DNA from: Streptomyces barringtoniae
GTDB lineage: Bacteria; Actinomycetota; Actinomycetes; Streptomycetales; Streptomycetaceae
Assembly (NCBI RefSeq): GCF_020819595.1
Contig: NZ_JAJHNP010000011.1
Location: 124,001-188,000 of the forward strand
DNA length: 64,000 nt
Direction: 5' to 3'
The notes under the pieces: model-generated
Seen by the model: the letters and a program-made list of their open reading frames with translations, nothing else
Databases searched by the model: none
What the model was told of the DNA's origin: nothing
Position numbers and translations under genes: made by a program
Shown here: piece by piece, positions 59,543-64,000 of the stretch
How the letters are laid out: every line of letters begins with the position of its first letter
Numbering within the stretch: the first letter of the stretch is position 1

Positions 59543-59871
59543 ACGGCCACGCTAGATGCGCACGGCGCCGGAACGGCGTGACGCGACCGCCATGTCACGA
59601 CTCCGTAAGGCAAGGCGATGTCAGTCCGTCCTCGGGGGGATCAACCGACTGCGGTCCGCCGTGTCGTGAGTGTTTCAAGAACTTCTGTCAACAACGTTGA
59701 CTCCCGGGTACTCCGCCCTCACATTACTTTTCAGTAGTACCTCGCGGTAACCCCACGACACGGCATCTCCCTTGCCCTGAGCCGCCGCATTCTCGCGCAC
59801 GAGCACACACCCGGGCACAGCCATGCCCACCTGCTGCGTGTCCCCCATCCGAGAACAGGGAGCACCCGCCC
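59543..59871 (+). other. 329-bp divergent region before the lipase
   Basis: It contains a GTCAAC-aac-GTTGAC palindrome (59687-59701) whose right arm includes a -35-like TTGACT, and an AT-rich segment (ACATTACTTTTCAGTAGTACC) beyond. No gene is supported here. Confidence 0.5.
59687..59701. promoter_or_regulatory. Palindrome GTCAAC-N3-GTTGAC over a -35-like element
   Basis: Perfect 6-bp arms with 3-bp spacer. TTGACT at 59697-59702 is a good -35; a plausible -10 (CACATT or ACATTA) follows 17-18 bp later. It is 170 bp upstream of the lipase start and probably controls it. Confidence 0.5.
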
Positions 59872-60756
59872 ATGCCCATGCCCATGCCCAAACCTGCCCT
59901 GCGCCGAGCCGTCGCCGCGACGTCCGCACTCGCCGGCGCCCTGGCCCTCGGCCTCACCGCCGCCCCCGCCCACGCCACGGCACCCCTGGACTACGCCGCC
60001 CTCGGCGACAGCTACAGTGCCGCCTCGGGCGTCCTGCCCGTCGACACGAGCAACCTGCTCTGCCTGCGCTCGACGGCCGACTACCCCCACGTCATCGCCG
60101 CCCGCACCGGCGCCGCACTCACGGACGTCACCTGCGGCGCCGCCCAGGCCAAGGACTTCACCGAGTCCCAGTACCCCGGCCTCGCCCCGCAGGCGGACGC
60201 GGTCACCGCCGACACCGACCTGGTGACGCTGACGATCGGCGGCAACGACAACGGCACCTTCATCGAGGCCATGCTCGCCTGCGGCACCGCCGGCATCCTC
60301 AGCGGCGGCAACGGCAGCCCCTGCAAGGACACCTACGGCAGCTCCTTCGACGACGCGATCGACACGAAGACCTACCCCGCGGTGAAGGACGCGCTGCGCG
60401 CCGTGCGCGCCAAGTCGCCGAACGCCCGGCTCGCAGTGCTGGGTTACCCGTGGATCACGCCCGCCACGGCCGACCCGTCCTGCTTCGCCCGGCTGCCGGT
60501 CGCCTCCGGTGACGTGCCGTACCTGCACGCGCTGCAGGCCCACCTCGACGCCGTCGTGCAGCGCGCCGCCGAGGAGAACGGGGCCACCTACGTCGACTTC
60601 TCGCAGGCGTCGGAGGGCCATGACGCCTGCCAGGCCGTCGGCACCCGGTGGATCGAGCCGCTCCTGTTCGGGCAGAACATCGTCCCGGTCCATCCCAACG
60701 CGCTCGGCGAGCAGCGCATGGCCGAGCGCACCATGAGTGTTCTCGGCATCGGCTGA
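59872..60756 (+). CDS. Secreted SGNH/GDSL lipase-esterase
   Basis: 294 aa from the first of three ATGs in a CCCATG hexamer run; AGGGAG is 9 nt before it. Signal peptide MPMPMPKPALRRAVAATSAL, cleavage after AHA near residue 36. SGNH blocks: Ser in YAALGDSYSAASG, Gly in TCGAAQAKDF, Asn in TIGGNDNGTF and His in VPVHPNALGEQ. Six Cys fit the three disulfides of streptomycete SGNH lipases. Secreted ester hydrolase of lipids. Confidence 0.95.
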   Translation: MPMPMPKPALRRAVAATSALAGALALGLTAAPAHATAPLDYAALGDSYSAASGVLPVDTSNLLCLRSTADYPHVIAARTGAALTDVTCGAAQAKDFTESQYPGLAPQADAVTADTDLVTLTIGGNDNGTFIEAMLACGTAGILSGGNGSPCKDTYGSSFDDAIDTKTYPAVKDALRAVRAKSPNARLAVLGYPWITPATADPSCFARLPVASGDVPYLHALQAHLDAVVQRAAEENGATYVDFSQASEGHDACQAVGTRWIEPLLFGQNIVPVHPNALGEQRMAERTMSVLGIG

Positions 60757-60773
60757 CCCCCGGCGCCCGCGCT

Positions 60774-61586
60774 TCAGGCGCGAACGCCCCCGTCGACCTT
60801 CAGCACCGTGCCGGTCACGAAGGAGGCACGGTCGCTCAGCAGCCAGGCGGCGGCCTCGGCGATCTCCTCGGGGACGGCCGCGCGGCGCAGCGGGGTGAGT
60901 GCCGTGAGCCGGTCCTGGAGACCGGGGGCCTCCGCTTCCCAGGCCCGGATCATCTCCGTCAGGGTGTTGCCGGGCGCGATCGCGTTGACGCGGATGCCTT
61001 CGGGGCCGTAGGTCACGGCGGCCGACTCGGTGAGGCTGTTCACCGCCCGCTTCATCGCACCGTACGCGGGCAGTTCGGGGTTGCCCCGCAGACTGCCGAT
61101 GGAGGAGTTGTTGACGATGGCGCCCGTCCCGGCGGTGGCCCGGATGGCGGCGACCTCGGCGACCATGGCCAGCCAGACGCTCTTGAGGTTCACCGTGTAG
61201 ACATGGTCGAACTCGGCCTCCGGCAGCCGGTCCATGGGGCCGGGCGGCTGGATCGTCGCACCGTTGTTGAAGGCGATGTCGAGGCGGCCGTACAGGTCGA
61301 CGGTTCGGTCCACGGCGGCGCGCACGCTCGCCGTGTCGGCCAGGTCGCACACGACGTAGTCGGCGGTGCCGCCCGCCGCCCGCACCTCCTCGGTGACGGC
61401 CTTCAGCTGGGCCTCGGTGCGGGCCGCGAGCAGGACCCGGGCCCCTTCCCGGGCGAAGAGCCGAGCCGCGGCGGCGCCGATGCCGCGCCCGGCACCGGTG
61501 ACGAAGGCGACCTTGCCGGCCAGCAGGCCGTACGCGGGCGTGTCGTCGTTGCGTGCGCTGCCCACGGCGTTGTGTGTGTTGTCCAT
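60774..61586 (-). CDS. Short-chain dehydrogenase/reductase (SDR)
   Basis: 270 aa from ATG 61586. Cofactor motif VTGAGRGIGAAAARLFARE, NNGATIQPPGP, and catalytic residues in VNNSSIGSLRGNPELPAYGAMKRAV (Ser, Tyr, Lys). C-terminal end SDRASFVTGTVLKVDGGVRA is standard. The arginine after the glycine loop (AARTEAQ) suggests NADP(H). It is divergent from the XRE regulator across an operator-like repeat and is the likely target. Confidence 0.95.
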   Translation of the reverse strand: MDNTHNAVGSARNDDTPAYGLLAGKVAFVTGAGRGIGAAAARLFAREGARVLLAARTEAQLKAVTEEVRAAGGTADYVVCDLADTASVRAAVDRTVDLYGRLDIAFNNGATIQPPGPMDRLPEAEFDHVYTVNLKSVWLAMVAEVAAIRATAGTGAIVNNSSIGSLRGNPELPAYGAMKRAVNSLTESAAVTYGPEGIRVNAIAPGNTLTEMIRAWEAEAPGLQDRLTALTPLRRAAVPEEIAEAAAWLLSDRASFVTGTVLKVDGGVRA

Positions 61587-61614
61587 GGCAGCGAGCCTGC
61601 GCCCGGGGGACGGG

Positions 61615-61645
61615 CCCATCCAGGCACCGGCAGTACCTGGATGGG
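61615..61645. promoter_or_regulatory. Operator candidate between SDR and XRE regulator
   Basis: CCCATCCAGG (61615-61624) and CCTGGATGGG (61636-61645) are perfect 10-bp arms with an 11-bp spacer, 21 bp centre to centre (two helical turns). Fits a dimeric regulator binding one face of the DNA, serving both genes. Confidence 0.75.
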
Positions 61646-61673
61646 GCTCGCCGCGGACCCGCACACTGGGGGT

Positions 61674-62525
61674 GTGGACAAAGTGGAACTGGCGGGATTC
61701 CTGCGCAGCAGGCGCGAGCGGATCAGCCCTGCCGACGTGGGCCTCGCCGCCGGGCCGCGCCGCCGTACCCCGGGGCTGCGCCGCGAGGAGGTGGCGCACC
61801 TGGCGTTCATCTCGACCGAGTACTACACCCGGCTGGAGCAGGCCCGCGGCCCGCGCCCGTCCCGCGAGGTACTGGCCGGGCTGTCCCGCGCCCTGCGGCT
61901 GTCGGACGCCGAACGCGAGCACCTCCATCTGCTCGCCGGTGCCCCGCCGGACCCGGCGCCCGGGCCCCCGCGCGAGGTGCGGCAGAGCATCCTCGACCTG
62001 ATCCACCGGCTGCCGCAGTCCGCCGCCTTCGTCACCTCGGCCACGCTGGAGGTGCTCGCCTGGAACGCACTGGCCGCCGCCCTGATGGAGGACTTCTCGG
62101 CTCTGCCGCGCCGCGAGCGCAACCTCGCGCGTCGCGTCTTCCTCGGGCCGCGCCCCGAGGGGCAGCGGCTGTACGGCGTGTCCGACGCCGACGCGTTCGC
62201 CCGGCACGCGGCCCGCCGGCTGCGCACGGCCGCCGCCCGCTACCCCGAAGATCCCGAGGTGACCGGCCTGATCCGCGAACTCCGCGCCGGCAGCGAGGAG
62301 TTCGCCCGGCTGTGGGACTCCCACGACGTCGACGGGGCACCCACGCTCCGCAAAATCTTCCGGCATCCGCTGGTCGGGCCCGTCACCGTCAACTGCGACG
62401 CCCTCGACCTCGCCGACCGGGACCAGCAGGTCGTGATCTACACCGCCGTCCCCGGCACACCGTCCGAGGAGGCCCTGCGGCTGCTGTCGGTCATCGGCAC
62501 CCAGCGCCTGGACGCCGTCCGCTGA
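61674..62525 (+). CDS. XRE-family regulator with MmyB-like domain
   Basis: 283 aa from GTG 61674. HTH region (about 3-65): LAGFLRSRRERISPADVGLA, RRRTPGLRREEVAHLAFIST, EYYTRLEQARGPRPSREVL, the typical MmyB-type opening. The C-terminal MmyB-like domain has FVTSATLEVLAWNALAAALM, NLARRVFLGPRPEG, HDVDGAPTLRKIFRHPLVGPVTVNCDAL. The divergent SDR and the paired operator point to local control. Confidence 0.94.
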   Translation: MDKVELAGFLRSRRERISPADVGLAAGPRRRTPGLRREEVAHLAFISTEYYTRLEQARGPRPSREVLAGLSRALRLSDAEREHLHLLAGAPPDPAPGPPREVRQSILDLIHRLPQSAAFVTSATLEVLAWNALAAALMEDFSALPRRERNLARRVFLGPRPEGQRLYGVSDADAFARHAARRLRTAAARYPEDPEVTGLIRELRAGSEEFARLWDSHDVDGAPTLRKIFRHPLVGPVTVNCDALDLADRDQQVVIYTAVPGTPSEEALRLLSVIGTQRLDAVR

Positions 62526-62609
62526 GCCGGACCGGTACTCACTCGCAGCGATGCGTCCGCAGCACCGCGAACGCCTCGCCCAGCAACGCGGGGCCCGGCG
62601 CGGGCGCGA

Positions 62610-62637
62610 ATACACACCGTGTATACATAGTGTGTAT
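62610..62637. promoter_or_regulatory. 28-bp near-perfect palindrome before the DUF6518 gene
   Basis: ATACACAC (62610-62617), CG, centre TGTATACA (62620-62627), TA, GTGTGTAT (62630-62637). It is symmetric except for the CG/TA pair of dinucleotides. It overlaps a possible -10 (TATAGT at 62635-62640) and lies 38 bp before the start at 62675. Such length and symmetry suggest a TetR- or GntR-type operator. Confidence 0.65.
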
Positions 62638-62674
62638 AGTGCGCGCAGCAGAACTCGCGACTGTGGGGGCGACG

Positions 62675-63325
62675 ATGACGACGACCATGCCCAGCCGTCC
62701 GGTGGGCCCGAGGCGCCGACTGTGCGTGTGGGGCGGTACGACGGCGGTGGCGTCGGGCGCCGGCCTGCTGCTCGGTGTGCTCACCAACCTGGCCCAGGGG
62801 TGGCTTCCCGGAGCCTGGCAGCAGATCGCCAACTCCGGAGCGGTCTGGTCCGCCGTCGCGTTCGCCGCCGGAGCACTGCTGTCTCGGCAGGGCCCCGTGT
62901 CCCAGGCCGCGGTCGGGGGCCTCGGCGCGGAGGTCGGCCTGGTGGTCGGTTACTACGGCTATGCCGAGTTCGGGCGCGACGGCGCGGGGGATCTGTTCTT
63001 TCCGCTGGTGTGGCTCGGCATGGCCGGCGTGGCGGGACCGCTGCTCGCAGTCGCCGGCCACTGGTGGCGGCGTGGCCCGGACACGCGCCGCCGCGTCACC
63101 GGCCCGGCCGCGCTCGCGGGACTCTTCGGCATGGAGGGCCTGGCATACGGCTGGAACCTGCACTACGCCACGCAGGCGTGTGCATGCCTCGCTCTCTTCG
63201 TGCTCATCCCGCTGCTGATGGCCCGTGCCCACAAGGAGCGCGCCCTCACACTGGGCGCCGCCGCGGTCTGCGCGTCCCTCGCCTACGTCCTGATCGAGCT
63301 TCCCCTCCAGACGGTTTCCGCCTGA
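62675..63325 (+). CDS. DUF6518-like multi-helix membrane protein
   Basis: 216 aa from ATG 62675 (GGGGG upstream). Six or seven membrane helices: TAVASGAGLLLGVLTNLAQGW, AVWSAVAFAAGALL, AAVGGLGAEVGLVVGYYGYAE, FFPLVWLGMAGVAGPLLAVAG, LACLALFVLIPLLMA-type segments, and LGAAAVCASLAYVLIELPL. DUF6518 assignment is from memory of the family. The operator-like palindrome just upstream implies tight control. Function unknown. Confidence 0.75.
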   Translation: MTTTMPSRPVGPRRRLCVWGGTTAVASGAGLLLGVLTNLAQGWLPGAWQQIANSGAVWSAVAFAAGALLSRQGPVSQAAVGGLGAEVGLVVGYYGYAEFGRDGAGDLFFPLVWLGMAGVAGPLLAVAGHWWRRGPDTRRRVTGPAALAGLFGMEGLAYGWNLHYATQACACLALFVLIPLLMARAHKERALTLGAAAVCASLAYVLIELPLQTVSA

Positions 63326-63356
63326 ACCGGCCGTCCTTGCGGGGATGCAGGCACGC

Positions 63357-63388
63357 GGTGCACCGCGTCTGCTGCGACGCGGTGCACC
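63357..63388. terminator. Bidirectional hairpin between DUF6518 and chitinase genes
   Basis: GGTGCACCGCGT (63357-63368) pairs perfectly with ACGCGGTGCACC (63377-63388) around an 8-nt loop. The left part also lies in the self-complementary 16-mer ACGCGGTGCACCGCGT (63353-63368). It sits between convergent genes. Confidence 0.7.
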
Positions 63389-63409
63389 CGTGAGCAAGGG
63401 CGGACTCGG

Positions 63410-64000
63410 TCAGCAGTACAGGTTGCCGCCCGGCGAGACGCCGAGGATCTGGGTGAAGCGCTGGTAGGCGTCGACGCGGCTCTGGACCTGCGCGGGGTTC
63501 TTGCCGTCGCACTCCAGGGAGCCGTTGATGCTGCGGATGGTCTGGCCGAATCCGGCACCGTCGACCATGGCGTTGTGCGGGGTCGTCGAGCCCGGCCCCG
63601 ACTGGGTGTTCCAGTACCAAAGGCCCGTCTTCCAGGCGACGGAGGCGTCGTTCTGCACCTGCCAGGGGTTGTCTAGCAGGTCGATGCCGAGTGCGTCACC
63701 GGCGGACTTGTAGTTGAAGTTCCAGCTGAGCTGGAGCGGGCCGCGCCCGTAGTAGGCGGCCTGTCCGGCGGGGCAGCCGTACGGCCGGCTCCAGTCGCAG
63801 TAGGTCGGGTAGTTGGCGGTGTTCTGCTCGACGACGTAGACCAGTCCGCCGGTCTCGTGGCTGACGTTGGCGAGGAAGGCGGCGGCCTCCTGCTTCCTGA
63901 CCGTGTCGCTGCCGGTGTTCGCGAAGCCCGGGTAGGCGCTCAGGGCCTGGACGAGGCCGCTGTAGGTGTAGAAGCTGTTCCGGTTCGGGAACATCTGGTT
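63410..64000 (-). CDS. GH19 chitinase, catalytic domain (5' end beyond window)
   Basis: At least 197 aa, running off the right edge upstream of residues N-Q-M-F-P. The GH19 signatures are FPNRNSFYTYSGLVQAL, the catalytic Glu in ANVSHETGGLVYV, the second acidic site region YYGRGPLQLSWNFNY, and SINGSLECDGKNPAQVQSRVDAY at the end. It hydrolyses chitin outside the cell. The signal peptide and any binding domain are not in view. Confidence 0.93.
   Translation of the reverse strand, partial: NQMFPNRNSFYTYSGLVQALSAYPGFANTGSDTVRKQEAAAFLANVSHETGGLVYVVEQNTANYPTYCDWSRPYGCPAGQAAYYGRGPLQLSWNFNYKSAGDALGIDLLDNPWQVQNDASVAWKTGLWYWNTQSGPGSTTPHNAMVDGAGFGQTIRSINGSLECDGKNPAQVQSRVDAYQRFTQILGVSPGGNLYC

Overview
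The window is very G+C-rich, uses GTG and TTG starts often, and is packed with families typical of Streptomyces or a close relative: LCP wall enzymes, SpoIIE-type PP2C, XRE/MmyB regulators, short receiver-less LuxR proteins, TerD and GlsB stress proteins, secreted SGNH lipase and GH19 chitinase. One gene carries a TTA codon, the hallmark of bldA control in this genus. I see no rRNA, tRNA, CRISPR array, insertion sequence or prophage. All function calls come from reading motifs; no database search was run.

1-11.5 kb is a [NiFe]-hydrogenase locus. hypF-hypC-hypD-hypE run rightward, with overlaps at C/D and D/E, and meet a leftward operon at a shared hairpin. The leftward operon reads: 520-aa conserved protein, possible 53-aa ORF, small subunit, large subunit, NifU-like protein, DUF5947 protein, two very small proteins, hypA. 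The small subunit has Cys-x-x-Asp in place of the usual Cys-x-x-Cys at the proximal cluster and has no Tat signal. Both are features of actinobacterial (group 1h, formerly group 5) high-affinity uptake hydrogenases that scavenge trace H2.

11.7-31 kb is mixed chromosomal content: a LysR remnant, a SpoIIE phosphatase overlapping a FUSC-type membrane protein, a secreted phosphoesterase, a NarL-type two-component pair, an Lnt-like nitrilase, a beta-lactamase-fold protein, a permease/TIGR03943 pair, a BON-domain scrap, a flavin-dependent oxidoreductase divergent from an XRE/MmyB regulator, and a secreted trypsin-like protease.

31-36 kb is a cell-envelope and stress block (GlsB, TerD, ArsR, LCP, TatA, DUF5988). 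Five copies of the palindrome TTGCGCAA lie in front of five of its genes, several on or beside a -10-like element. This looks like an undescribed local regulon. 36-43.5 kb holds a glutamine amidotransferase, tandem TIGR01777 epimerases (one a pseudogene), a methyltransferase, and a PucR regulator divergent from an acyl-CoA ligase across a perfect 16-bp palindrome.

43.5-47.8 kb is the most interesting module. Three overlapping genes encode a small protein with a destroyed P-loop and an in-frame TTA codon, a protein with a hydrophobic segment, and a 1008-aa TPR-like protein with a C-terminal CHAT caspase-fold protease whose His/Cys dyad is intact. This layout fits an effector or conflict system whose first gene is held under developmental (bldA) translational control.

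47.8-64 kb holds a Tat-exported propeller-amidohydrolase, then a glycan/redox group (GT87-like mannosyltransferase, membrane molybdopterin oxidoreductase, methyltransferase, DUF2064 and GT2 glycosyltransferases, OmpR two-component system, small secreted protein, sugar epimerase). The window ends with an SGNH lipase, an SDR/XRE pair with a shared operator, a DUF6518 membrane protein behind a striking 28-bp palindrome, and a GH19 chitinase cut by the right edge.
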